From the NCBI GenBank assembly GCA_029449235.1, contig JANATG010000014.1, positions 744,001 through 808,000 on the forward strand: a DNA stretch of 64,000 nucleotides, in the 5' to 3' direction. Origin of the DNA: Linnemannia schmuckeri (lineage: Eukaryota; Mortierellomycota; Mortierellomycetes; Mortierellales; Mortierellaceae). Shown here one piece after another: positions 9,661 to 18,880 of the stretch (position 1 is its first letter; each line of letters begins with the position of its first letter). Under the pieces are notes generated by a model that worked only from the letters and a program-made list of their open reading frames with translations, was not told the DNA's origin and made no database searches. The position numbers were made by a program, and so were the translations under genes.

Positions 9661-11811
9661 ATGGCCACCGCTGCTTGCGACACGTTCTTCGCTACTCCGG
9701 AACTTGTCTACAAGTTAGCGTCTACCCTGTGCAAAAAGGAGCTCTCCAAACTGATGCAAACCAATCGCCAAATGTACAGCCTCTTCTCTCACTCATTCTT
9801 CAGGACCTTGGACTTAGTCCCTCTCTGGCACTTGAAATCCTTATCGCTGGACACATCCGAGACGCTTGCGGCTATTGTCAGGAATGCCCACCATGTCCGC
9901 GTACTTAAAGCAGGATCGGCATTTATTGTCGCTTATTACAATGGTCTCTGGAACCCACAGGGCAAGGATTCTACCGTCTGTTCGGACACCGTGCCTTCCG
10001 GAAGGGCCGTATGGGCCCCTGCACCTGACCCTCAACACAGGCTGCCTGTGCCATTCCCGCCCTTGACTAATCTGACGAAGCTGGAGCTGAATATGAATGG
10101 GCAGGCTTGGATAAAGCCAACGAGTGGCAGTGTCCTTGACGGAAACAACAACCCCTCGCCCAGTCTGCTTCAAGTCTGTCAACTCATCCAATTGAACCCT
10201 GCCCTTGTAGTCCTATCGCTAGAAGGAATCACTATCGAGAATGAACAGGAGATTCAGGTGTTGGCGAGTGTCATCAATGGATCAAGGAACTTGAAGCATT
10301 TGGGCCTGATTTTTCTCGCTTCGGAAACGCAGTGGCCTCGGCTTCCGAACACGCTGTTTTGGGCATGTCCAACCTCGTTGAAGAGTCTCAATATATACCT
10401 CGACGACGAGGGCGAGAGACTATATGATGACAACAGCGACGATGACAACAACGAGGAAGAGGAGGTGTTAGACGACGATGAGGAGCCTGAGAGGTTGGAG
10501 CCTTTGGAGTTGCCCGCTGTCGAGGGGTATGTGAAGGGGGCAATCTGGATTCGCCGACAGGAGCCCCTAACGAAGCTGACGTTCTTATCCATGCGACATA
10601 CATGGCACCTGACACCGAAAGAGATGCTGGCGATATTCAAGCATTGTCCTAGTCTGGAGCACGTGGATATACCAAACACAAATAGGAAACACGACACCCT
10701 CGGAGAATTCATTGGCCGGACCGCTCCCAACATTACCACCTTGCATCATGGAACAAGAGAGTACGGCCACGACGGCGGATTGATCATGGGTATCATGAGT
10801 ACCCTGCCGGAGCACCAGCTCGAGGACCTGTCATTTCTTGGATTTTACGAATTCGACGCTCATGCGGGAGATTTGGCCGCAGCCATCCAACGACACTCGG
10901 CAAGCTTGACAGAGATCAGAATTAAGGAGAGCGAAAGGATGCTGAGCAAGTCCATCCAAACGATTCTTCAACGATGCGAAGTCCTGGAGGTGCTAGAAAT
11001 TAAAGGCAGCTGCCCGTTCTCACATAGCATCAGTCTTGGGGACGCAGTCGAATCTGAGTGGGCGTGTACTGGGCTCAAGGAACTCTCGCTTGCGGTGTCG
11101 ATCGGAAAGGGTGGAGAAAGAGCAGGACGGCATCGACATTCCATTGGCTTTGACGAGTTTTCCGGTTCTGAAGATGGTTCCAATTCTGGTTCTGAGTCTG
11201 AGTCTGAGTCTGAGTCTGATTCTGATTCCGAGGATCTCGAGTTCGTAGGCGCTTGGATGGATGATATGATCGGAGACGATAGTGTGCACGCGGAACTCAG
11301 GAGGAGGCCTGATGATTACAAGTTGCCGGGTTATGTTTACAACAGACAGGCAATGTTCTCACGGGCCGAGAGGAAACGAGGGAAGCTTTTGGAGGCATTC
11401 TATCGACAGTTGGCTGCATTGAGTGACCTCGAGGCACTGCACTTGCGCGCCATTCATGACGACATTAATGTCGACAGCACTGAAATTGGATCCTACCAGC
11501 AGACAACTAGGTGCGACCAAGCCTTGTTTCCATTCATGTTGAGCTTGGGAGGTGTTTCCAAGGCGCAGCCTGGATACCTTAGTTTGTTCAAGGGATGGAA
11601 GAAATTGAAGGCTCTTCATGGGTCGGTCAGTCTGCATACAGAGGAGGCTTGCTTGACGATCGGGCAGGATGAGATGGAGTGGATGGTTGAGAACTGGCCG
11701 CAGTTGCAGCATGAAGGGTTTGGGCCTTGGATACATGAACCGAAACGGAAATGCTATGTGTGGCTACTCAAGCATCACGATGGGCTTCGCAGTCGTCACC
11801 ATAACGAGTAG
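9661..11811 (+). CDS. F-box-like/LRR protein, group A, with two low-complexity loops
   Basis: The product is 716 aa from ATG 9661 (MATAACDTFFATPELV). An in-frame ATG at 9604 would add 19 residues; I prefer 9661 because relatives start 6-10 residues before the FF motif. The order is F-box-like segment (about 8-52), LRRs, an acidic loop (about 247-280, built of DDD/EEE runs), the RRQEPLTKLTFL station, further LRRs, a Ser/Glu loop (about 500-527, tandem SE and SD), and the terminal block PGYLSLFKGWKKLK with a Met-rich WMVENWPQL. Both loops arise from trinucleotide-type repeats and lie where paralogues also carry inserts. The predicted role is SCF substrate receptor; the target is unknown. No intron is seen. 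Confidence 0.88.
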   Translation: MATAACDTFFATPELVYKLASTLCKKELSKLMQTNRQMYSLFSHSFFRTLDLVPLWHLKSLSLDTSETLAAIVRNAHHVRVLKAGSAFIVAYYNGLWNPQGKDSTVCSDTVPSGRAVWAPAPDPQHRLPVPFPPLTNLTKLELNMNGQAWIKPTSGSVLDGNNNPSPSLLQVCQLIQLNPALVVLSLEGITIENEQEIQVLASVINGSRNLKHLGLIFLASETQWPRLPNTLFWACPTSLKSLNIYLDDEGERLYDDNSDDDNNEEEEVLDDDEEPERLEPLELPAVEGYVKGAIWIRRQEPLTKLTFLSMRHTWHLTPKEMLAIFKHCPSLEHVDIPNTNRKHDTLGEFIGRTAPNITTLHHGTREYGHDGGLIMGIMSTLPEHQLEDLSFLGFYEFDAHAGDLAAAIQRHSASLTEIRIKESERMLSKSIQTILQRCEVLEVLEIKGSCPFSHSISLGDAVESEWACTGLKELSLAVSIGKGGERAGRHRHSIGFDEFSGSEDGSNSGSESESESESDSDSEDLEFVGAWMDDMIGDDSVHAELRRRPDDYKLPGYVYNRQAMFSRAERKRGKLLEAFYRQLAALSDLEALHLRAIHDDINVDSTEIGSYQQTTRCDQALFPFMLSLGGVSKAQPGYLSLFKGWKKLKALHGSVSLHTEEACLTIGQDEMEWMVENWPQLQHEGFGPWIHEPKRKCYVWLLKHHDGLRSRHHNE

Positions 11812-12164
11812 AGTCATTATTTTCTTTTCATATTTATATTTTAATTTTTCAGTAAAATCATTTTCAACTTTGCCACCAATTTTTCTTTTTACTCCAAATG
11901 AAATATTTTGATCCGGATACCTGACTATCTGTAGCAATGCGCTGTCCATGTTGAAATGACTTTGTGCCCAAGGCGGTGGCTGTATTTTGTAAAGTCACGA
12001 GAACACTTAGAGTATGAAGGCGATGATGAACTGGAACGCGTTATTTCATTTTTAAAGATCGCTTCACGAGTGACTGCCAAATGGCACCTTTCTGCAACTT
12101 CAAAAATCAAAAAGTTAAAGACATCTCTCTCTCTTTCTCTCTTCATTCACCATCCCTTCAAGTC
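11812..12164. other. Intergenic region
   Basis: This is A/T-rich 3' flank followed by a (CT)n-rich leader (12121-12164) before the next start codon. The frame of the 12165 gene is open back to an ATG at 12081, but those residues are not family-like. No other feature is seen. Confidence 0.6.
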
Positions 12165-14234
12165 ATGGATTCAGCCTGCGACAAAGTCTTTGCGATCCCA
12201 GAACTGGTTCACAAATTGGCCACAAACCTTACTCAAGGCGAACTTTCCAACCTGATGCAGACCTCTCATCGTCTGCACGCGTTCTGTGTTGCAGCCTTCT
12301 ACCAGCACATGAACTGCCATACAGGACCGTTGCTCGACAGCCCCGACGCCCTTGTTGCCTTCGCCAGGAACGTCCAGCACGTTCGCTCTCTCGATACCGG
12401 AAGGGCCTTCTCTGTCTACTACTTTAACGCTGTGCTAGCGTTCCACCACATGGTCTCCGGGATTCTTGGGCAAGGGAAGGCAGCGTTTTGTGTGCCCACG
12501 TGGATCCCACCACCAGATCCACAACCTTGTCTCTTGATCCCGTTTCCGCCCATGACGCATCTCACACACTTGTCGGTTCAGATTGGGCTGGATTATGTAC
12601 AGGATGGATTTGAGGGTGAGTGCTTTCTGGACAAGTACGAGACCACCAATCATGTTACACAAGTCTGCTGGATCTTGCATTTGAACCCGAACCTGGTTCA
12701 GGTCAGCATTTTCGGGATTCCGACAAAGAGCATCGAAGCACTGTATATCTTGGCAAAGGCCATCACTAAGCTCAACAGACTGAAAAAGCTGCTACTGGGT
12801 CTCATAGGGAGAGAGGTTCTGTGGACCTTGCTCTCGTACTCATATTTCCTTGCCTGCCCGCGCTCGATCCAGGCATTGGCAGTGATGTTTGAGGAATCGA
12901 CTGGTGATGATAACGAGGAAGGTGACGACGGAAACGGTGGCGACGGCGATGATGATGAAGAGTTCCTGTACGTGAGCAAAGCGCTCGAAATAGCCATACA
13001 GAAGATCGTCTCTTGGGACGTCAACCACGAAGGAGCCCGGGAATTGCATAACCTTACGTTTCTAACGCTCGAGAACTTGGCGTATCTAACGACAGAGGAG
13101 GTCTGCGAGCTCTTTGCGGACTGCCCGAATCTGGAACAACTTACGCTGCCATTCCTAGGTTCGGCGGTCGACATTGTCACAGTCGGACGCACCATCGGCA
13201 AGGGTTGTCCCAAGCTCACGGGAATGATTAGCAAAGGGTTCGTGGACGATCGGCGGCAGACGCTTGTTCTGGAGATCATGGAATCAATGGTGGCAGCGCC
13301 TGCGCTGGAGAAGTTTGTGTCGGTGGGCACCTTTGAGATGTCAAGCAGATTATCGACGGCGTTCCGGAGACATGCGACTGCGCTGACATGGGTACAGTTT
13401 GATTTCAACAAGGAGATGGTGACCCCATTTATTCAGCTCGTGTTATTTGAGTGCCCCAGCCTGGAAATGTTCATTCTTGGAGGCGGTGCAAGGTGGAGGG
13501 CGGATGGGCCGGCGTTGACGGTTTCGGAGGTTGTTGAGAGGAAATGGGCCAGCTCGCGGATCAAGGAACTCAACCTCAGAATTTCGCTTGGCCATCTTGC
13601 TTTCTCTGCCCCCGTCTCTCCTGATGCTGCTTCTCTTGCTTCTCTTACTGCTTCACCTGCTGCTGATAATTCAGCTCTTGCTTATGCTTCTACGGGTGCA
13701 GCTTCTGCTGCTACCTCTGTCGCTGATTCTAATGCTGCTGCTCGTGCTGCTGGTGTTAAGGAGGAGGTCGAGTCTTCAGAGCCGTATTACCTTCGACGTA
13801 CACCCATTCTCCTTACGGAGCAGGAGCAACGACAGATGACGGTGCTTGAAAAGTTCTACAAGCAGCTGGGAGTGCAGACAGAGCTGGAGGTACTAGAGTT
13901 GTGGAGAATCGAGCCCACATCCGACGACGTTGATCCATTGCGGGATCTGACGTTTCCTGCGCTGCTGAGTCTGGGCGACCCCGTCGCTGGCCGACCTGGG
14001 TTCCTGGGCCTGTGGAGCAAGCTCAAGAAGTTGAGGTCTTTGCATGGGTCTTTCAGTTCTTACACGGAGGAGAATAGGGTCATCTTTGGGATGAAGGAGG
14101 TTCAGTGGTTGGCGGAGGCTTGGCCTGCGTTGGAAGAAGCTGATTTCTGTCCTGAGCCTCTCTATGGCGAGGATGAGCTCTTGCCGCACTTCAAGTGGCT
14201 GAATGAGGTCAGGCCTGAGATTTTGCTTTCTTAG
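12165..14234 (+). CDS. F-box-like/LRR protein, group A, with acidic and Ala/Ser loops
   Basis: The product is 689 aa with no intron. It starts MDSACDKVFAIPELVHKL, nearly the same first residues as the 6682 and 9661 proteins. The acidic/Gly loop lies at about 240-267, followed by the LTFLTLENL and CPNLEQLTLP repeats. A long Ala/Ser/Thr loop (about 480-535), coded by runs of GCT/TCT codons, precedes TPILLTEQEQRQM. The terminal block is GRPGFLGLWSKLKKLR with VQWLAEAWPALEEADF. The loop positions match those of the 9661 protein, although the residues differ. It converges with the minus-strand gene at 14357-16405; the stop codons are 122 bp apart. Confidence 0.9.
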   Translation: MDSACDKVFAIPELVHKLATNLTQGELSNLMQTSHRLHAFCVAAFYQHMNCHTGPLLDSPDALVAFARNVQHVRSLDTGRAFSVYYFNAVLAFHHMVSGILGQGKAAFCVPTWIPPPDPQPCLLIPFPPMTHLTHLSVQIGLDYVQDGFEGECFLDKYETTNHVTQVCWILHLNPNLVQVSIFGIPTKSIEALYILAKAITKLNRLKKLLLGLIGREVLWTLLSYSYFLACPRSIQALAVMFEESTGDDNEEGDDGNGGDGDDDEEFLYVSKALEIAIQKIVSWDVNHEGARELHNLTFLTLENLAYLTTEEVCELFADCPNLEQLTLPFLGSAVDIVTVGRTIGKGCPKLTGMISKGFVDDRRQTLVLEIMESMVAAPALEKFVSVGTFEMSSRLSTAFRRHATALTWVQFDFNKEMVTPFIQLVLFECPSLEMFILGGGARWRADGPALTVSEVVERKWASSRIKELNLRISLGHLAFSAPVSPDAASLASLTASPAADNSALAYASTGAASAATSVADSNAAARAAGVKEEVESSEPYYLRRTPILLTEQEQRQMTVLEKFYKQLGVQTELEVLELWRIEPTSDDVDPLRDLTFPALLSLGDPVAGRPGFLGLWSKLKKLRSLHGSFSSYTEENRVIFGMKEVQWLAEAWPALEEADFCPEPLYGEDELLPHFKWLNEVRPEILLS

Positions 14235-14356
14235 GCAGTTTTGTTTAGTTTGCGCCTTGCGGATTAAATTAAAAAAGAACGCCTGCGGAACAAATTCAAA
14301 ATAAGGTTGGCAGGAGTACATTTCTATTATGGAAAATTGTAACAAAAAATGATAGC

Positions 14357-16405
14357 CTACGTCGTAGGATCAGGAAACCGGGCAGGCCATTCTTGGTGCA
14401 GACACATTTGGAAGGCAAGCCAACCTACGACCAAATCCTCGCTCACAGGCTTGTCGACTTCCTGTTGCTGCTGGTGTTGGTGAAGCTGTTGTCGCTGCTG
14501 CTGCTGCTGCTGCTGTTGTGGTGCTTGCGATTGTGATCGCCTTGAAAACGCACCATCGTTCTTTGTCCGGATTGACCTCAGTTCCGGCCACCACTGCCGG
14601 AACCACTGGGCCTCTCTCCTCGTCATCTTGTTCTCCCATCCCGAAACCGTCAGCTCTCTCATCCGCCCCAACCTCTGCAACGTCTCCAACCCCGCCTCCA
14701 GAGTCCAGGGTAATCCTCGTGGGACCTCGTGTAAAAACTGTTCAATCCCATATCCTCCTGACAAGTCCAAAACCTCCAGATCTGTGAGTTGTCCTAGCTG
14801 AAGGAATACAGACTTTTGAACTTGGAGGAAGCGGTTCGAGTCCGGGGGATGGGCGTCCCAGAGGGGGAAACCGAAAAAGAGGTTGTCGGTTTCCCAGAGT
14901 CCCGAGTCTGGTCGAGCGAGACAGATGAGCATTTGGAGTCTTTGGAGTTTGAGGCATGCCCAGGGTTTAGATGATTGGAAGATGTCTTCGCCCCACAGGA
15001 CGCCCGCGGGACCTTTAAAGTCGAGAAGGGCGGGGAGGTGACAGAGGAGGGATTGGAGATCGGTGCTCTTGATCCTTTCACTTCCCGAGAGGTCCAGGTG
15101 TGTCAGTTGCTGGCATAGACTGGGGTGGGCGATCAGGTCCGAGATAAAGGTTGGTTGGAGGGTCAACTTTAGGAGTAAGAGCGACCGGAAGGAGTTTTTG
15201 GTGGATGGTAGGAGGTTGTGTGTGAAAGCTTCGGGCATGAGGCTTCCTCGATCATGTTTGAATCTTATGAGCATTGGGCAATTCCATTCGACGACGTGGC
15301 GGTGGGTCAGGACAAGTGGTGAACCCTCGATCCGGGATCTGTCGATCTCGGCGAGAAATGATGGCGGGAAGGCACAGTCGACGAGTTCTAGGTGTTGGAG
15401 GGCTGGGCCGTGGATGTTGAGGACTCCTGGGGCGAGGAACTGGGGTCGGTCGAGGGTTAGGGATTGTATGCGAGCGAGGTGGAGAGTTGGTTGTGAGGGA
15501 ATTGGCGACAGCGGCGACGATGGTGGTAATGTTGGGGCAATCGAGAGTGCGGACATATTCTGCTGCACTTCATCCAGATCGGGCCACGTCGCTGTCGATA
15601 CCAGATGCAAATACCTCAAGCTGAGCCGTCGAAGTTCAGGGCAGTTCTCAATTATCCGATTGATCTCCGCACAAGTCGCCGTCAAAGAATCCAGTGCCAG
15701 ATCGACCAGACGATGTGGTAGTTGCTTCGACAGCAAGTGTCGACCAATCCGTTCCATATGCACGTTCGAGTCGCCGATCCAACGGAAGCTCCTGAGGTTG
15801 GGGTGGTACTCTAACAGGGCCAAAATACGGTTGCTCGACTTGACGAACCAGGGCTGGTTCTGACGATCATATCGAAATGCGACAGTGGTTCTGACTCGTG
15901 CTGGTGGGGCAGCTCCTAAGGAATCGTTATCGTCATGTCCATAGTCGTCGTCATCCCCCTCCCGAGTCCAACAACACAGCCCCTGTGAGATTGAGCTGAG
16001 CCTAATGGTGAGGTGCAACAGGTTCGGACAGTACTGGATCGGATCGAGGTTATAATCTGACGACCGCAAGATGCTCTTTGTCCCTTGACCGCTCCCGTTA
16101 TTACTGCCCATCCCACTGTATCTTCCCCGAATAACGATAGGGTTGACCTTCTGCATAACAGAAGGCTCTTCAAGAACAAGAGACTGGGTATGGATTCCAT
16201 AGGCGCGCCATTGGATAGGGCCAAGGATAGGTTGAAAGGTACGGTGACCAAGGACCAGGTCTCTGTAGAGGAGTCTTCGAAAGTCTGTTCGCCAGTCCTT
16301 GCAGACGTTCATGCATGCGATCAGGTCCCGCTTGCTGTCGTTGGTGGTGATGAGGAAGAGGCCGATGTGGGTCCTGATCTCTGAGAGCGAGAGGGCTTCT
16401 TGCAT
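14357..16405 (-). CDS. F-box-like/LRR protein, group C, with C-terminal poly-Q
   Basis: The product is 682 aa. I chose ATG 16405 (MQEALSLSEIRTHI); the upstream open frame is an unlikely Phe-rich leader from pyrimidine-rich DNA. Residues about 5-55 are F-box-like (SLSEIRTHIGLFL ... ACMNVCKDW ... LYRDL), with the CxxVCKxW signature that group A lacks. LRR-like units follow: CPNLLHLTI, HPNLRSFRW, CPELRRLSL, LQHLELVDC and LTHLDLSG. The C-terminus has a Gln/His tract (about residues 640-660) and then a short conserved-looking tail. It is the only intact member of this group here; 16650-17743 and 23208-25013 are decayed relatives on the same strand. No intron is needed to read it. It is probably an SCF adaptor; the partner is unknown. 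Confidence 0.87.
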   Translation of the reverse strand: MQEALSLSEIRTHIGLFLITTNDSKRDLIACMNVCKDWRTDFRRLLYRDLVLGHRTFQPILGPIQWRAYGIHTQSLVLEEPSVMQKVNPIVIRGRYSGMGSNNGSGQGTKSILRSSDYNLDPIQYCPNLLHLTIRLSSISQGLCCWTREGDDDDYGHDDNDSLGAAPPARVRTTVAFRYDRQNQPWFVKSSNRILALLEYHPNLRSFRWIGDSNVHMERIGRHLLSKQLPHRLVDLALDSLTATCAEINRIIENCPELRRLSLRYLHLVSTATWPDLDEVQQNMSALSIAPTLPPSSPLSPIPSQPTLHLARIQSLTLDRPQFLAPGVLNIHGPALQHLELVDCAFPPSFLAEIDRSRIEGSPLVLTHRHVVEWNCPMLIRFKHDRGSLMPEAFTHNLLPSTKNSFRSLLLLKLTLQPTFISDLIAHPSLCQQLTHLDLSGSERIKSTDLQSLLCHLPALLDFKGPAGVLWGEDIFQSSKPWACLKLQRLQMLICLARPDSGLWETDNLFFGFPLWDAHPPDSNRFLQVQKSVFLQLGQLTDLEVLDLSGGYGIEQFLHEVPRGLPWTLEAGLETLQRLGRMRELTVSGWENKMTRREAQWFRQWWPELRSIRTKNDGAFSRRSQSQAPQQQQQQQQRQQLHQHQQQQEVDKPVSEDLVVGWLAFQMCLHQEWPARFPDPTT

Positions 16406-16649
16406 CGTTTTTGTTTGTCGAGGTAGCTGGCTGCTTTGCGGGAAGCTGAATGAAAAGAAAAAGAAAAAAGGAAAGAAAAAAAAAGTGCGGAGTCCCACTT
16501 ACCTACCCCTACTTTTATTTGAACGTTCGAAAACTGCGGGATGGATTAAACCTGACACGCAACTTTATTAATAAAAATGCTTCTTTTGGCTTTTCGCTGC
16601 TCTTGGCGCTTAGATCAACTGATCGAGCAACTTTGAAAAGAGGACGCCC

Positions 16650-17743
16650 ATGACCTGGGGTCATGTCCATTCAACTTCTCCAGTTGAGGCATCTGTCGCA
16701 GGAACTCCCTCCTCTCAGCAAACGACAAAGTCCATATCGAATCCCTGTCGACAGTAATCTCCCGTATCGCCTCTCCACATCACTCAACCAGACACGCCAA
16801 AGTCTCTTTCAAATGAGTCGTTTTCCGCAGTTCGATCCTTCGAAGAGAATTGACACTCCACTGTCCAATAACTCTAGTTACCACCGCACCCTCCAGATCC
16901 TCACAACGACTCGAGTTTCGGCAGCCCCCAAGAAGGATCCACCAGCGCCTAGTGCAAGAAGTATCGCAGCCTCAGCTCCCGAACCACGGGTCCAGTGAAA
17001 ATAACCTGCCCATGTTGGCACACTGAGCTGCCCATTGTCAACTTCCTAACTTGCCTCAACTCCAAGACTAACTGCCATCTGTCCGGGGGTGTGAAATGGA
17101 ACCCCTCAATCTCTAACTCTTCCAGCCGTGGACAATGCTCCACAAGCGTATTAATCACATACACGTCGCACGTCGCCTCTGACAGCTTCAAGCTTGCAAT
17201 TGAATTCGAGTACAAAAGATCCAAGTCCCTATTCAGAATCTACCGGTGCTGCGAACTCATCGGTCGCCAGTTAATCCTCAACTCCTCAAGCCTCAGATTC
17301 TGTCTAATAAGCTCCTGCATCTGCGCGCCCACTTCTCGAATCGCTGGGTGCCGTCCATAATCGTCATCGAACCGTCTCGAGTCAACACACAGGTCCAGTA
17401 CCTTCAAGTTTCGACAGTGGAGAAACTTTCAGCCGTTAATAAAGACCTGAGTGTCTTCGAGAACGAGTTATCGGATAAGGTGTTCGTTCTATCGGATAAG
17501 TGAGAAGGGAAAGACTTTTCGGGTGCGGCGTTCAAGGAAGACAGAGGACCAGGTGAGGACATAGCGATAGGAAGAAAGAAATGCGTGATTGACTTGACAA
17601 CAGGCTAGTAAGGAGGCGCGATCGAGGTATGGGGCAATGAGGAGACGGATCTCGGGCAGGTTGAGTGAGTTTGTCAATGCTGTTGTTGTTGCGAGAGAAG
17701 AAAGTGTGTCGACCGTGTCCGTGGTTATGAATGGCCAAGTCAT
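16650..17743 (-). pseudogene. Decayed F-box/LRR gene, group C
   Basis: On the minus strand, ATG 17743 opens 84 codons with the F-box-like NLPEIRLLIAPYLDRASLL, close to SLSEIRTHIGLFL of the neighbouring intact gene. Further on, other frames give LKVLDLCVDSRRFDDD, LRLEELRINW, an in-frame TAG, LDLLYSNSIASLKLSE, HCPRLEELEIEGF, and, after more stops and shifts, SVNSLRRIELRKTTHL and FLRQMPQLEKLNGHD. The LRR character of every piece and their correct order show a whole gene broken by at least two nonsense codons and two or more frameshifts. Multiple introns are an alternative, but the in-frame stops fall inside LRR units. Confidence 0.75.
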
Positions 17744-18880
17744 CCTTTTGCACGTTGTAACTGTGGTGGGAAGTGAGTGTTAAAAAGGAGTTGTGGAAGG
17801 AGGAGGAAAAGGAGAGGAAGGAGATTCCTTCATGACTTTTCTAATGAAGCACAAACAACAAAAGCGAGCAAGGGAAAGCAAAAGGCACGCTATGAAAGGT
17901 CACATTGTCCGGACATGCTCGCAATATTTTTTGTTGAATTGCCAACAGACAGGGCAGGATGTATTAACGTAATCTACTGGGAAAAGAAAAGAAGGAAGGA
18001 GGAGAGAAGGGTAAGGAGAAAAGGAGAAGAGGGGAGGAAAAGTAGAAAAAGAAGAGAAGAAAGAAAGAAGACAGGGTAAACGAGGCATGGCCAATTGCTT
18101 TTTACCTTCGGGCTGAACATCAACCAAAGAGAAGCAAGCAACCTGTCCACTTGTCTAGAAACTTTTTTGTCAACGTTCACATTTGAACAACCACTCCAAT
18201 CCCATGGTCTATTTAGAAAATGAAACGCAGCGCCGTCCCCTTCTTCATCCTCTACACGATTATTTTTTTGATGCCTCGTCTTTCTCCTCTCCTTTCTTCT
18301 ACAAGAATGTGAAAATGTCTTTTTTCTCGTCTTTCTGCTGCAAAGTGCTGCCCCTATGAATTTGCTCGCTTTACGCCCTCCGCAGCGCAGCTATTGGCCA
18401 TCTGCATCTTGCAAACAACGGTTGAGTTGTGCAGGTCCTTGTTTTTGTTTTTATTATTAGACCTTTTTTTTCCTTGAGTGACCCGTGGGGTCGAATGGAT
18501 ATCCACCCGTGTGAGCAAAAAGGTGTTATTGTCCTCTTTATCTTACGCTGAATGAATAGTGTCTCCGTGGGCAACCTTCCTCTTTCATTCGAAGGTTAAA
18601 AACAGCCTTTGGCGTTCAACTCTGTGTCCGGTTCACAGTGGATTTTCGATGAATGATCAGTATTAGAGTTGGTGGCGCATCGGTATCCAAGACTTCAATA
18701 AATGGGCTCGATTTTCTTTTTTCTCTGGTTCCTTCTTTTTGCTCTCTTCTTCCTTCTTCCTACTTCTCCCACCTTTCTGTTTGTCATGACTCGTTATTTT
18801 CCTACCCACCTACCCACCCACACACACAAACATCCTGCTCCCTTCTCTTCTTCCACAGCAACAACAACATAATCTGGCAA
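17744..18880. other. Long intergenic region (1.1 kb)
   Basis: No gene is supported. Purine-rich runs (about 17780-18080: AGGAAGGAG-type) give spurious Arg/Lys/Glu frames. From about 18700 the sequence turns strongly pyrimidine-rich with a (CACA)n patch at about 18815, the leader of the 18881 gene. The upstream flank probably holds divergent promoters for the 17743 pseudogene and the 18881 gene. Confidence 0.6.

Noticed and set aside
12698..13411. Minus-strand open frame of 237 codons inside the 12165 gene
   Set aside because: Antisense shadow of a convincing F-box/LRR coding frame; its Ser runs are the complement of the acidic loop.
15063..15863. Plus-strand open frame of 266 codons inside the 14357-16405 gene
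   Set aside because: Antisense shadow; Arg/Ser/Cys-rich without motifs, while the minus frame has an F-box and LRRs.
16403..16498. N-terminal Phe-rich extension of the 14357-16405 protein as a signal or membrane segment
   Set aside because: It is the translation of a polypyrimidine leader; the ATG at 16405 fits the F-box spacing, and such leaders precede nearly all genes here.
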